DNA of 45,919 nt, taken from NCBI RefSeq assembly GCF_001437125.1, contig NZ_JQCA01000048.1, forward strand, positions 1 through 45,919. Direction: 5' to 3'. The notes beneath the pieces were generated by a model. That model saw only the letters and a list, made by a program, of their open reading frames with translations. It did no database searches and was not told where the DNA came from. Made by a program: the position numbers and the translations under genes. The DNA is from Levilactobacillus paucivorans. Its GTDB lineage: Bacteria; Bacillota; Bacilli; Lactobacillales; Lactobacillaceae. Shown in pieces: positions 31,848 to 40,323 of the stretch (position 1 is its first letter; each line of letters starts with the position of its first letter).

Positions 31848-31985
31848 CGCCTGCGGCTAGGATCGCCCACTGCAATTACACCGATCTTAATCGGCTCGAT
31901 TCCATCAAGCGGTTGGAACCAAGGTTCTGGCTGATGCTTGCCATGTACTGGCAATCCCAGTCACAGTCAGCGGCCGACCAAACTT
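31848..31985 (+). other. Structured intergenic stretch, possible relic of the repeat family
   Basis: It begins with CCGCCTGCGGCTA, as the repeat copies do, but the remainder does not align with them. Small hairpins are visible: CCGAT/ATCGG, GAACC-AA-GGTTC and TTGCCA/TGGCAA. No ORF with a ribosome site was seen. Confidence 0.3.
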
Positions 31986-32009
31986 GAGTCAAAAAGCTTA
32001 AACCAAAAC

Positions 32010-32060
32010 AAATGGCGTCATAGCAACTATCCAAACGGATATTGTTATGACGCCATTTTT
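32010..32060. terminator. Bidirectional intrinsic terminator
   Basis: AAATGGCGTCATA pairs with TATGACGCCATTT and the stem extends inward. TTTTT follows on the plus strand. It lies between the convergent 31387 gene and the GH65 gene. Confidence 0.85.
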
Positions 32061-32162
32061 CATTTCTTGTTAGTCAAAATCAAATTAGATCAGGCTTGCC
32101 ATTACCGTCGACCTTAACCAACCGGTCTCGAACTTTGACTACGGTTATGTCAATCTGCAACC

Positions 32163-32311
32163 TTAGCCGGAGGAGGCCAGGGGTGGAGTCAGCCTGGGAC
32201 GACTTGGAAGACTCGCGCTTTCCAGCGGGGCTTCTAAGCGAGCCGGAAGCCCGTCCTTTGGCTGCAGGCGGTCCCCACAGCAGGCGTAACCCCTGGCAGC
32301 CGCAGGCGGCC
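32163..32311 (-). repeat. Structured intergenic repeat, copy B (arm deleted)
   Basis: 149 bp in reverse orientation. The closing stem is CCAGGGGT/ACCCCTGG (32289-32296 with 32177-32184), a compensated variant of CCAGGGAT/ATCCCTGG. The whole hairpin arm of about 40 nt seen in other copies between the AAGTCGTCC block and the 3' closing strand is missing, while both ends are intact. It lies 10 bp beyond the GH65 stop codon in the same direction, so it would be part of that mRNA's 3' end. Confidence 0.8.
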
Positions 32312-32320
32312 AATCCAAAC

Positions 32321-34576
32321 TTATTTAACGGTAACGGACTTCCCAGCAACGTCGATAGTCAAAGGTTCCCCACTAAGCAACTTGAAGTGTGATCCACTAC
32401 CATCGACGGTAACCTCAATCAGCCGGTCTCTGAAGACCTGCCGGAATGAGTAGCGGGACCATTTCTTAGGCAGGAATGGCGCAAAGTGTAAGTGACCATC
32501 CCGAACCCGCATGCCGGCAAAGCCTTGAACAACCGCGATCCAGCCACCGGTCATGGCCGTGATGTGCAGACCATCCTTGGTGTCATTGTTGTAGTTGTCC
32601 AGATCCAACCGCGCCGTCCGTTCATAGAGTTCCACGGCCTTATCCTCATAGTGTAAGTCCGCCGCAAGCACCGCGTGAACGGCCGGCGACAGGCTGGATT
32701 CATGCACCGTGAGTGGTTCGTAGAAGTCGAAATTGGCCTTCTTCTGTTCTGGGGTATAGTCATCGATAAAGTCCCAGATCCCTTGGAGTACATCACCTTG
32801 CTTGATGTAAGGTGAGCGCAAAATCTTATCCCAGGACCAGTGCTGATTGATTGGCCGTTGGTCGGCTGGAATGGCACTGACCGGCTGAAGATCTTTGTCG
32901 AGGAACCCATCGTGTTGAACAAAGATATTGAGATCCTTGTCATAGGGCAGATACATCCGATCGATGATATCTTGCCACTTGGTCTTCTCGGCCGGCGTCA
33001 CACCGAGTTTTGTTGCGGTTTGCGCATCGACTTGACCTAAGATTTCCAAGGTATAGCGTAAGGTCCACTGCGCCAACATGTTGGTATCCCAGTTGTTATC
33101 GACGTTATTTTCATATTCATCGGCACCGGTAACCCCATGAATCATATACTGACCCTTGCGTTGACTGAAGTGAACCCGGTCCGCCCAGAACCGTGAAATC
33201 TCGGTCAGCACTTTGGCACCTTCATGCAGCACGTAAGAGGTATCGCCAGTGTAACGAGTGTAATTATAGATAGCGAAGGCAATATCCCCGTTACGGTGAA
33301 TTTCTTCAAAGGTGATTTCCCACTCGTTATGGCATTCGATCCCGTCGAACGTCACCATTGGGAATAAGGCGCCCTTAAGTCCTTGTTGTTGGGCATTGAT
33401 GTAAGCTCCATCGAGTTGCTTGTACCGGTACATCAAGAGGTTTCGCGTCACTTCCGGATTGGTAATTCCCAGATAGACCGGAACGGCAAAGGCTTCGGTA
33501 TCCCAGTATGTGGCACCCCCGTACTTTTCTCCAGTGAACCCCTTTGGTCCGATATTCAAACGCGAATCTTCCCCGTAGTAGGTCGAGAAGAGTTGGAAGA
33601 GGTTGAAACGAATCCCCTGTTGCGATTCGTCATCCCCTTGAATCTGAACGTCAGACTTAGTCCAGCGGTCAGCCCAAACAGTCTCGTGCATGGCCAACAA
33701 CTCATCATAGCTTTCCAAAGCCACGTGATCACTCAGTTGGTGCATCGCCGTGGTTAATGCGGGAACATCCGCGTAGTCCCGTGAGGTCACCACGATGACC
33801 CGTTTTTCCAGTTGTGCCGTGGCGTTAGGGGCCAATTCACCGGTGTAAGCCGCGGCTACCGCCTGTTCATTAGGTTGGGCAATGGTGGCTGGCTTTAAGG
33901 CGGTCACCACGCGCATTTCCATTCCTGAAGTAAACTGAGGTGTGCCGAATGGATTAGGCGTCGTCTTGGCAATAACACTTCCTCGATCCGCCTGTTGGTC
34001 AGTCGCTAAAATTTCCCAGAAACGTTCATCGTAATTGGCTTCTTCATTCTTGACGTTGCCGTCGATTCCAGGTTTGAGCGTCAGGGTTACCGCATCAGTT
34101 CCCAGGTTCTTCGCCGTCACCCGTTGCACGGCAAGTTCGCGCTGGCTAACACTCAGGAACCGTTCGAAGGTCAAGTTCACCCGAGTCGCCCCACGCTCCA
34201 CAACAAATGATCGGGTCAATGTGCCGTGTTGCATGTCTAGGTCCAAGGTGAAATCGCTAATACTGTCTTGCGCCAGATCAACGGCTTCGCCATTAATTTC
34301 GATCGGTAACTTCATGAAATTGACGGCATTGACAACTTTCCCAAAATATTTCGGATAGCCGTTCTTCCACCAACCCACTCGCGTCTTGTCCGGATACCAG
34401 ACACCCCCGAGGTAGATGCCTTGCAGCGTATCACCACTGTAGCCTTCCTCAAAGTTGCCCCGCATCCCCATGTAGCCATTTCCCAGGCTCGTCATTGATT
34501 CTTGTAGCCGCTTGTTTTGCGGGTCAAAGGTATGGGTAATGACATGCCATGGTTGGACTTCAAAAATTCGTTTCAT
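32321..34576 (-). CDS. mapA: GH65 glycoside phosphorylase, probably maltose phosphorylase
   Basis: 751 aa, normal for bacterial GH65 phosphorylases. It splits maltose with phosphate into beta-glucose 1-phosphate and glucose in the cytoplasm, saving ATP. Visible marks are SLGNGYMGMRGNFEE near the start, NIGPKGFTGEKYGGATYWDTEAF in the (alpha/alpha)6 barrel, HRNGDIAFAIYNY, and GADEYENNVDNNWDTN, which contains the general-acid Glu. GGGAG lies 9 nt before the ATG at 34576; the frame is open 9 codons further without a ribosome site. It follows the SLC45-type carrier by 47 bp and is probably in one operon with it. Kojibiose, nigerose or trehalose phosphorylase are alternatives that sequence reading cannot exclude. 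No beta-phosphoglucomutase gene lies next to it. Confidence 0.85.
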   Translation of the reverse strand: MKRIFEVQPWHVITHTFDPQNKRLQESMTSLGNGYMGMRGNFEEGYSGDTLQGIYLGGVWYPDKTRVGWWKNGYPKYFGKVVNAVNFMKLPIEINGEAVDLAQDSISDFTLDLDMQHGTLTRSFVVERGATRVNLTFERFLSVSQRELAVQRVTAKNLGTDAVTLTLKPGIDGNVKNEEANYDERFWEILATDQQADRGSVIAKTTPNPFGTPQFTSGMEMRVVTALKPATIAQPNEQAVAAAYTGELAPNATAQLEKRVIVVTSRDYADVPALTTAMHQLSDHVALESYDELLAMHETVWADRWTKSDVQIQGDDESQQGIRFNLFQLFSTYYGEDSRLNIGPKGFTGEKYGGATYWDTEAFAVPVYLGITNPEVTRNLLMYRYKQLDGAYINAQQQGLKGALFPMVTFDGIECHNEWEITFEEIHRNGDIAFAIYNYTRYTGDTSYVLHEGAKVLTEISRFWADRVHFSQRKGQYMIHGVTGADEYENNVDNNWDTNMLAQWTLRYTLEILGQVDAQTATKLGVTPAEKTKWQDIIDRMYLPYDKDLNIFVQHDGFLDKDLQPVSAIPADQRPINQHWSWDKILRSPYIKQGDVLQGIWDFIDDYTPEQKKANFDFYEPLTVHESSLSPAVHAVLAADLHYEDKAVELYERTARLDLDNYNNDTKDGLHITAMTGGWIAVVQGFAGMRVRDGHLHFAPFLPKKWSRYSFRQVFRDRLIEVTVDGSGSHFKLLSGEPLTIDVAGKSVTVK

Positions 34577-34623
34577 TGCCGAACGCTCCCTTTTATAAAT
34601 CATTTCAATTTTTAATCGTCTTA

Positions 34624-35988
34624 TTAAGCCTTGTAAGTTTCTTTAATTGCCCCGACCGCAACAGCGCCGAGGGCCAAGATAATGCCGGCCAAGATGAACA
34701 TGTTGGCCTGAACCTTCCCTAAGAGTGGGAACAAGGAAAAACTAGCCAATGAAGCCACAATTTGTGGTAAACAGATGGAGCCGTTGAACAGTCCCAAATA
34801 AGTACCCATGTGTGCCCCAGACAAGGCATTCGTGACCATCGTCAGTGGGTAGGTATTCATTGCCGCCCAAGCGATCCCCACCAGAACAAAGGCTACGATT
34901 AAGGCGTACTGGTTGTGAATGAAAAAGACCGATACGAATCCTAATGCCCCTAGGCCCAGGCTTCCGGCATAGCCCAACTTGTGGTGATCGTTTGGTAACT
35001 TAGCTAACACGTAGGACCAAACAACAGCCGCGATCGATTGAACCGCCGCCAAGACCCCGTACCAGTTACCGGCAGCTTGATAGCCCGCCGAAGCGGCATT
35101 AGTCGTGTGCCAAACGTTACCCGAAATGGCCCCAACTGAGTAGGTCCACAGGTATTGGAAGGCAATCCAGCAGAAGAATTGAACCAAAGTAACGGTCCAG
35201 AAGACCCGCGGTGCCGACTTAAGCAATGACCACCAGTTACCACCAGTCGTATTGTCTTCCTTGGCAATCCCATGATACTTGGCATAAGTATCTGGATCGT
35301 ATTCCTTAACCCGGAAAATCGTAAAGAGACTGGTAATCACAAGCAGCACAGCCCCCACGTAGAAGGCCACCTTAACCGTGGCGGGAACAACCCCTTTAGC
35401 CGCGGTATTGGCAATCCCAAACATTGCGAAGAGAAATGGGAGAATAGCGGCGACAACGGCCCCCGTGTTAGATAAGAAACTCTGGATTCCGTAAGCGTAA
35501 CTCTTCTGGTCATCATTGACCATGTCCCCCACCATCATCTTGAATGGTTGCATGGCCACGTTCGATGAGAGGTCCAGGAAGGCTACCGTAATCGCCCCAA
35601 AGAGCAGTGCGGCCATCGAGGCGTACCCGAAGCCAAGACTCCCAGAGTTTGGTAACAGACACATGACGATGAGCGCCACGATCGTTCCAAGTAACAGATA
35701 AGGTAAACGCCGACCGCCTAATTTAGGCAACCACGTTCTGTCGAAATAATATCCCACGATAGGTTGCACGATCAGTCCGGCCAGTGGCGGCAAAATGAAG
35801 AACCACCCTAAACTGTTCGGATCCGCCCCAATCGTTTGAAAAATCCGGCTCATCTGTGAACTTTGCAGGGTAAACGCGGTTTGCACCCCGAGATACCCAA
35901 AATTAATCATCCAAATGGTACTTGCTGGTAATGTTGGCAAGCCATTGTTTGCATTGGCCGCAGCCGCTGTCAATGATTCATCTGCCAT
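34624..35988 (-). CDS. SLC45-type MFS disaccharide:proton symporter
   Basis: 454 aa, 12 membrane helices. It resembles the SLC45/GPH-like MFS carriers associated with maltose phosphorylase in lactobacilli: an N-terminal WMINFGYLGVQTAFTLQSSQMSRIFQ segment, GYYFDRTWLPKLGGRR in the loop between helices 2 and 3, and a cytoplasmic mid-loop with AKYHGIAKEDN. It would import maltose with protons. GGGAGG lies 9 nt before the ATG. It is the first gene of the operon with the GH65 gene, behind a promoter covered by two LacI/cre-type sites. Confidence 0.85.
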   Translation of the reverse strand: MADESLTAAAANANNGLPTLPASTIWMINFGYLGVQTAFTLQSSQMSRIFQTIGADPNSLGWFFILPPLAGLIVQPIVGYYFDRTWLPKLGGRRLPYLLLGTIVALIVMCLLPNSGSLGFGYASMAALLFGAITVAFLDLSSNVAMQPFKMMVGDMVNDDQKSYAYGIQSFLSNTGAVVAAILPFLFAMFGIANTAAKGVVPATVKVAFYVGAVLLVITSLFTIFRVKEYDPDTYAKYHGIAKEDNTTGGNWWSLLKSAPRVFWTVTLVQFFCWIAFQYLWTYSVGAISGNVWHTTNAASAGYQAAGNWYGVLAAVQSIAAVVWSYVLAKLPNDHHKLGYAGSLGLGALGFVSVFFIHNQYALIVAFVLVGIAWAAMNTYPLTMVTNALSGAHMGTYLGLFNGSICLPQIVASLASFSLFPLLGKVQANMFILAGIILALGAVAVGAIKETYKA

Positions 35989-36057
35989 AACCTGAAGCCT
36001 CCCATAATTTTAGTTACATTTGAAAAATAGTCACAATTGAAAATAAGTGCTGACATC

Positions 36058-36095
36058 ATTATGGCACCGCTTCCAAATTAATGCAACCGTTTGCG
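36058..36095 (-). promoter_or_regulatory. Maltose operon promoter with two LacI/CcpA-type operators
   Basis: On the minus strand: TTGCAT (36081-36086), 17-bp spacer, CATAAT (36058-36063). Two sites each one mismatch from the LacI/cre consensus overlap it: ATGCAACCGTTTGCG (36081-36095) over the -35 and ATGGCACCGCTTCCA (36061-36075) over the -10 and spacer. Either the adjacent LacI regulator, CcpA or both could bind. Confidence 0.7.
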
Positions 36096-36191
36096 CAAAT
36101 TTTATTTTTCGCGCCATTAGCCGCTATATTTTCAACTCAAGTCAAAAACCGTGACGCCTTCACGTGCGAAATTCTTTAAAAAACCTGTCGA

Positions 36192-36219
36192 TAAAAAAGA
36201 CCGAGACACCTGTCCCAGC
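36192..36219 (-). terminator. Intrinsic terminator of the lacI gene
   Basis: GGCTGGGAC pairs with GTCTCGGTC through several G-U pairs and runs into six T on the minus strand. Confidence 0.75.
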
Positions 36220-36233
36220 CTATCATCTAGCGT

Positions 36234-37199
36234 TTATTTAATTTCATAGGGAATTGTAATTTGCCGTGGCGTAGCTGACTCTAGGGGTTGACGATCACTG
36301 AACAACAAAGTCACCGTGGCCGCCCCCATCTTTTCCGGATAGAGATCGACTGAATGCAGGTTAGCATCGGTCAAGCCTACCGGTAACGAACGGTTAAAAC
36401 TTACAATTGGGAAATGATTGGCCCCGCTGCTCTCGCGAATCAAGCGATAAAATTCGATGGCATTGAAGTCATCGGTGGCCATAATCCCATTGATTTCGGG
36501 ATGACGCGTGATGAATGCGCGGGCCTGCTCCAGGTCGCCCAGCTTACACGTGAGGGGTTCCACGTTAAATTGGGCTGCCATGCGTTCATAACCTTCGCGC
36601 CGCTGCTGTTCGTAAGCCCAGTCATGCGTGGATTCGACGAAAACGGGATGGGTCACGGCTAGTTGATCCAACAGGTAGGATGCGCCACCAATGCCGGCCT
36701 TTAAGTTATCGTTATCAACAAAAAGGTCGGTCGGGTCATCAACTGGTTGGCCAATCGTCACAAACCGCAATTTGTTCTGCCGCAAAAAATTTGCGATGGG
36801 ATCGGTACGATGGGCGTAAAGCAAGATAAATCGTTTGATCTTTCCCTGCGTTACCATGGATTTCACATTGGCTAGGAGCTCGTCTTGCGTTTTACTAATC
36901 GCCACGGATAGCACGTACTGTCGTTCCATCAGTTCGGTATTGATTCCGCGCAACAGGTCGATGTAAAACGGGTTCTCAGGAAAAGTATGGTCGGCTGTCG
37001 GAAAGACAACGCCCACCGTATTGGCCTCACCCGCCGTGAGATTTTTGGCATTATAGTTGGGCCGATAGCCTTCAGCCGCAGCCAACGCCTGGATCCGTTT
37101 ACGGGTCGCCACGCTGATACGTGGATTATTATTTAATGCCCGGGAGGCCGTGGAGACCGACACGCCCGCCTTAGCGGCAATATCACGGATAGTTAACAT
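36234..37199 (-). CDS. LacI-family regulator, probably of the maltose operon
   Basis: 321 aa. The N-terminal helix-turn-helix (TIRDIAAKAGVSVSTASRALNN) and hinge (NYNAKNL) are typical of LacI/GalR. The effector domain is periplasmic-binding-protein-like (VGVVFPT, GIMATDDFNAIEF, PIVSFNRS). Its position directly upstream of the carrier-phosphorylase operon, in the same direction, and the LacI-type sites at 36058-36095 suggest it represses or activates that operon in response to maltose. The start is the ATG at 37199 with AAGGAG 9 nt upstream; an upstream in-frame start lacks a ribosome site. Confidence 0.88.
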   Translation of the reverse strand: MLTIRDIAAKAGVSVSTASRALNNNPRISVATRKRIQALAAAEGYRPNYNAKNLTAGEANTVGVVFPTADHTFPENPFYIDLLRGINTELMERQYVLSVAISKTQDELLANVKSMVTQGKIKRFILLYAHRTDPIANFLRQNKLRFVTIGQPVDDPTDLFVDNDNLKAGIGGASYLLDQLAVTHPVFVESTHDWAYEQQRREGYERMAAQFNVEPLTCKLGDLEQARAFITRHPEINGIMATDDFNAIEFYRLIRESSGANHFPIVSFNRSLPVGLTDANLHSVDLYPEKMGAATVTLLFSDRQPLESATPRQITIPYEIK

Positions 37200-37306
37200 C
37201 TTCGAAAGCTCCTTATGCTGCACTTGCCAATTCGTTCTAATGCTTCAGATCTTACCATACAACGGGTGGGAATAAAACTTTCCTTGTGACCAGGCAAAGC
37301 AAAAAG

Positions 37307-37497
37307 GCCGCCTGCGGCTGCCAGGGATTACGCCTGCTGTGGGGACCGCCTGCAGCCAAAGAACGGGCTTCCGGCTCGCTTGGAAGCCTCGCTGAGAACC
37401 ACGAGTCTCCCAAGTCGTCCCAGGCTGTAAGGCCGAGAAAACCGCTCGGTCTAACAGCCTCGTCACGGCTGGCTCCATCCCTGACCTCCTCCGGCTA
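37307..37497 (+). repeat. Structured intergenic repeat, copy C
   Basis: 191 bp. The closing stem is CAGGGAT/ATCCCTG (ending at 37483). The third arm is AGGCTGT (37422-37428) with ACAGCCT (37454-37460), topped by GGCCGAG (37431-37437) with CTCGGTC (37445-37451). Both helices differ in sequence from copy A yet pair fully. Core CTGTGGGG is present. It lies upstream of lacI, opposite to it in orientation. At 37506-37534 two near-repeats GTTAACC(C)AACA follow. Confidence 0.85.
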
Positions 37498-37567
37498 CAC
37501 TGGTTGTTAACCAACAGGCAGGGTTAACCCAACAGCAGCCTTTTTCCTTAGCATGATTGAACAGTTT

Positions 37568-37605
37568 TAAAAAATCGCAGCCACCTCAAACAAGGAACTG
37601 CGATT
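37568..37605 (-). terminator. Intrinsic terminator of the histidine kinase gene
   Basis: AATCGCAG pairs with CTGCGATT across 17 nt and runs into six T on the minus strand. Confidence 0.85.
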
Positions 37606-37613
37606 ATCAAATT

Positions 37614-38957
37614 CTATTGTTTTTCCTTTGCAGTGAGTTTTTCATGGTGTCCCGCTAAGCCCACAGGATTAACCGGGAGCGTCGTAATGAACTGACTCCC
37701 CTGAGGCTGATTCTCCTTGACCACAATTGTCCCGTGGTGCAGATTAACAATCCAATGGGCGATCGATAAACCCAGCCCGTTTCCGCCGGTTTGTCGGCTA
37801 CGGGAACTATCGACACGGTAGAAGCGGTCAAAAATCCGTTGCCGATCTGCTCGTTTGATCCCGATACCTTGATCGGCAACCGTTAACTGCCACTTGCGAC
37901 TCGTTAACTTAGCAGACAACGTGATTGGCTGCCCTTGCGGTGAGTACTTTAGCGCATTATCGATTAGAATATTCAATAACTGATGCACTAAGGCCTGATC
38001 TAGAGTTGCCTGGAAAGGCGTGACTGGATCCAGGACCAAGGTCTTCCCCTGGCTGGCCGCAATCTCGGTATAGGGTTCCACCGTCCGTTGCATGAATGTC
38101 GCCATGTCAGTGAGTTCGAAATTGGTCTGTACGGTATTGGAATCAGACCGTGCTAGTGCCAACAGGTCCTGCGTTAATTTTTGCAGGCGCTGACTCTCGC
38201 TATTGGCCACAGCGATGCTTTCTGCCTGATCGATAATCTTATCGTTCGGCCGTGTCAACAGAAATTCCAGCTTGTTCTGAATGATGGTCAGTGGGGTCCG
38301 CAACTCATGGGCAGCATTCCCCACGAACTCCGTTTGCCGGCGCCAGGACCGGAGAATTGGCCGCATCGTCAGGCGTGACATCCAGATACTCATCAGAATT
38401 GACAGGAGCCAGAAGACCCCCATCGTGATCAGCAAGACGCGCGTGAAATTGGACATGGCCGCCTTTTGTGGATCAATGTTTTCCATAATCAGGAGGTACT
38501 TCCCTGCCACGGCTGGGTCCGAATTAGATTTCGGTACCTTCACCAGTAACGTCCGGAAGCTATACTTGCCATTCACTCGGACCGTATGCAGTTGGCCAAC
38601 CTGGCTACGCTTGAGCGCGATGCTTTTCAGCATGTCATAACGCGATCCCAGTTGGGCCTGATTGCTGATCTTGCCCCGGTCATTGTAGATCAAGGTGGTG
38701 GTCATAAACGGGTGAATGGCGGCCTTCTGCATCTGCCCGGGGGTCATCTCCGGCTGATGTTGGGGCCGTCTTTTCACCGGCGTTCCGGATAGACGCGACG
38801 TCCGTTCAACTCTGAGCGCTTGATCAGTACTGGTCAACATGGCGCGTTTGAACAAGACAAAAACAATCACGCCCAACAAGACGAAAATGACGGTAAATCC
38901 GATAAAATTGCTGACAAATAACCGCCACTGTTGCGCGCGGTTAACCTTATTGCTCAT
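37614..38957 (-). CDS. Sensor histidine kinase, CiaH-like
   Basis: 447 aa. It has one membrane helix at about 17-38, an extracellular sensor region of about 130 residues, and a second helix at about 170-195. The HisKA box FVGNAAHELRTPLTIIQNKLE carries the phosphorylated His near residue 220. The HATPase has N-box ILIDNALKYS, G1 VADQGIGI, F-box IFDRFYRV and G2 GGNGLGLSIAHWIV. Its ATG at 38957 lies inside the last codons of the response-regulator gene (11-bp overlap, GGAGG 6 nt upstream), so translation is coupled. The stimulus is unknown; CiaH relatives sense envelope stress. Confidence 0.9.
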   Translation of the reverse strand: MSNKVNRAQQWRLFVSNFIGFTVIFVLLGVIVFVLFKRAMLTSTDQALRVERTSRLSGTPVKRRPQHQPEMTPGQMQKAAIHPFMTTTLIYNDRGKISNQAQLGSRYDMLKSIALKRSQVGQLHTVRVNGKYSFRTLLVKVPKSNSDPAVAGKYLLIMENIDPQKAAMSNFTRVLLITMGVFWLLSILMSIWMSRLTMRPILRSWRRQTEFVGNAAHELRTPLTIIQNKLEFLLTRPNDKIIDQAESIAVANSESQRLQKLTQDLLALARSDSNTVQTNFELTDMATFMQRTVEPYTEIAASQGKTLVLDPVTPFQATLDQALVHQLLNILIDNALKYSPQGQPITLSAKLTSRKWQLTVADQGIGIKRADRQRIFDRFYRVDSSRSRQTGGNGLGLSIAHWIVNLHHGTIVVKENQPQGSQFITTLPVNPVGLAGHHEKLTAKEKQ

Positions 38958-39639
38958 CAGGTGCCTCCACAATGTAACCAGCATTGCGAATGGTCCGCAA
39001 CGACAGGTCACTGCCGGCGCGCTTCAGTTCCTTTCGCAGATTACTCATATAGACTTCCACCACAGACAGTGAGGTCTCTGAATCAAAGCCCCACAAGCGA
39101 TTGAAGATTTGCTCTTTGGTAATAATTGTCCCGGGATTGGCCACGAGGTAGGCCAATAGATCAAATTCACGGCCCTTCAGGGTCAAGAGATCGCCGTCAA
39201 AGGTCGCTAAATGCTTGCTGGTATTAATCTCCAGCTGGCCTAACGTAATCACATCACTGCTATTCAAATGCCCCGTACGCTTTAGCAGCGCCTTCATACG
39301 GGCCAACAATTCTTCACGGTGAAAAGGCTTAGTGACGTAGTCATCGGCCCCATCATTGAACCCCCGCAACTTGTCAGCAATCGTATCCTTCGCCGTTAAG
39401 ATTAAGACGGGCGTCTTGATATCCTTGTTGCGAATATGCAACAGGAGGTCCAGCCCACTCTGACCTGGTAACATCAGATCCAGAATAATCGCGTCAAAAA
39501 CACCCTGACTAGCTAGGAACTCACCTTGTTCACCATCAAACGCGGTGGTTGTTTCGCAAATTGGTCTAATTAATTCCACAATGTCCGCGGATAACTCACG
39601 TTCGTCCTCCACGACCAATACCTTGGCAGTCGTACTCAA
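38947..39639 (-). CDS. OmpR/PhoB-family response regulator, CiaR-like
   Basis: 230 aa. The receiver domain has the phospho-acceptor Asp54 (IILDLMLPG), acidic pocket ED at 11-12, Thr in LTAKD and Lys in TKPF. The C-terminal winged helix resembles CiaR (RLWGFDSETSLSVVEVYMSNLRKELK region). The start is a TTG at 39639: AAAGGAGG ends 8 nt upstream. An ATG nearer to that ribosome site is out of frame, which makes the TTG start notable and may keep expression low. It is the first gene of the kinase operon. Its upstream region contains two inverted repeat copies. Confidence 0.9.
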   Translation of the reverse strand: MSTTAKVLVVEDERELSADIVELIRPICETTTAFDGEQGEFLASQGVFDAIILDLMLPGQSGLDLLLHIRNKDIKTPVLILTAKDTIADKLRGFNDGADDYVTKPFHREELLARMKALLKRTGHLNSSDVITLGQLEINTSKHLATFDGDLLTLKGREFDLLAYLVANPGTIITKEQIFNRLWGFDSETSLSVVEVYMSNLRKELKRAGSDLSLRTIRNAGYIVEAPDEQ

Positions 39640-39680
39640 CGGGCATTCCTCCTTTGAATTTATCTTTTGGTTTTAACTTA

Positions 39681-39858
39681 TTCGCCGGAGGCAATCAGAC
39701 GCCACCCTGTGGGGCAGACCTGAAGCCAAAGAACGGTCTTCAGGGCAACCTTGAACTTCGCACAACCCGCGAATTTCAAAGTTGGCCGTGGTCTAAGTCG
39801 AGACAGAACCTCGACTAAGGCCACCGACACAGGGCTCTGTCTGATTACCTCCAGCTAA
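39681..39858 (+). repeat. Structured intergenic repeat, copy D (second subfamily)
   Basis: 178 bp with little primary similarity to copies A-C outside the core CTGTGGGG and GAAGCCAAAGAACGG. The architecture is the same: closing stem AATCAGAC (39693-39700) with GTCTGATT (39839-39846), flanked by GGAGG/CCTCC; TGAAG/CTTCA; TTGAA..TTCGC with GCGAA..TTCAA; and AGTCGAG (39796-39802) with CTCGACT (39810-39816) above GTGG/CCAC. All four helices are rebuilt from different bases. Confidence 0.8.
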
Positions 39859-39892
39859 ACTTTATTTCAAATAACTTCTTCAAAAAACACAT

Positions 39893-40117
39893 TGTGCGGG
39901 TAGCGGTGCACGGTTAGAAGCGCAGTCCCGTGTCGGTGGTGTTAGGTCGGTGATTCTCCGGCCTTACAGCACGGGACGTCTTTAAGACCACGGTTTTGGG
40001 GCTTAAAGGCGAGTTCGAAGACCGCCCTTTGGCTTCGGACGTGCCCCACAGGACGAAGCTTCTGACCGTGCACCGCGGCACACCCCACAGGGTGGCGTCT
40101 GGTGACCGCAGGCGACC
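39893..40117 (-). repeat. Structured intergenic repeat, copy E, inverted next to copy D
   Basis: Reverse orientation. The core (39903-40076) is closed by 19-nt arms complementary at 18 positions (39903-39921 with 40058-40076). Inside are GAAGCC/GGTCTTC, TTTAAG/CTTAAA, an AGGCCGG/CCGACCT arm and CCCGTG/CACGGG. Beyond the core, 40077-40117 repeats the 5' module of copy D, including 17 identical bases (40083-40099 against 39698-39714). Copies D and E lie head to tail in opposite orientation, 34 bp apart. Confidence 0.75.
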
Positions 40118-40323
40118 ACACTTTTACCATTAATAACATAGTCTAAGTGATGAACGATAACGCAACCTTAAGTCACTCGCCTTACCAAACACACGGTTAA
40201 TTCGAATTTTAGCACGTTCTCCCATATAATGCCCGAAAATTGGAGTAGACTTTTATCAGGACAAGGACCGTGTTATTCTATTAAGGTTAGACATTTTGTC
40301 CATTTAACAACGGAGGGGTTTTC

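Noticed and set aside
37245-37514. Open frames running through the intergenic repeats (also at 32080-32349 and 43131-43430)
   Set aside because: They arise from the stop-poor GC-rich repeat, are not conserved between copies and lack ribosome sites.
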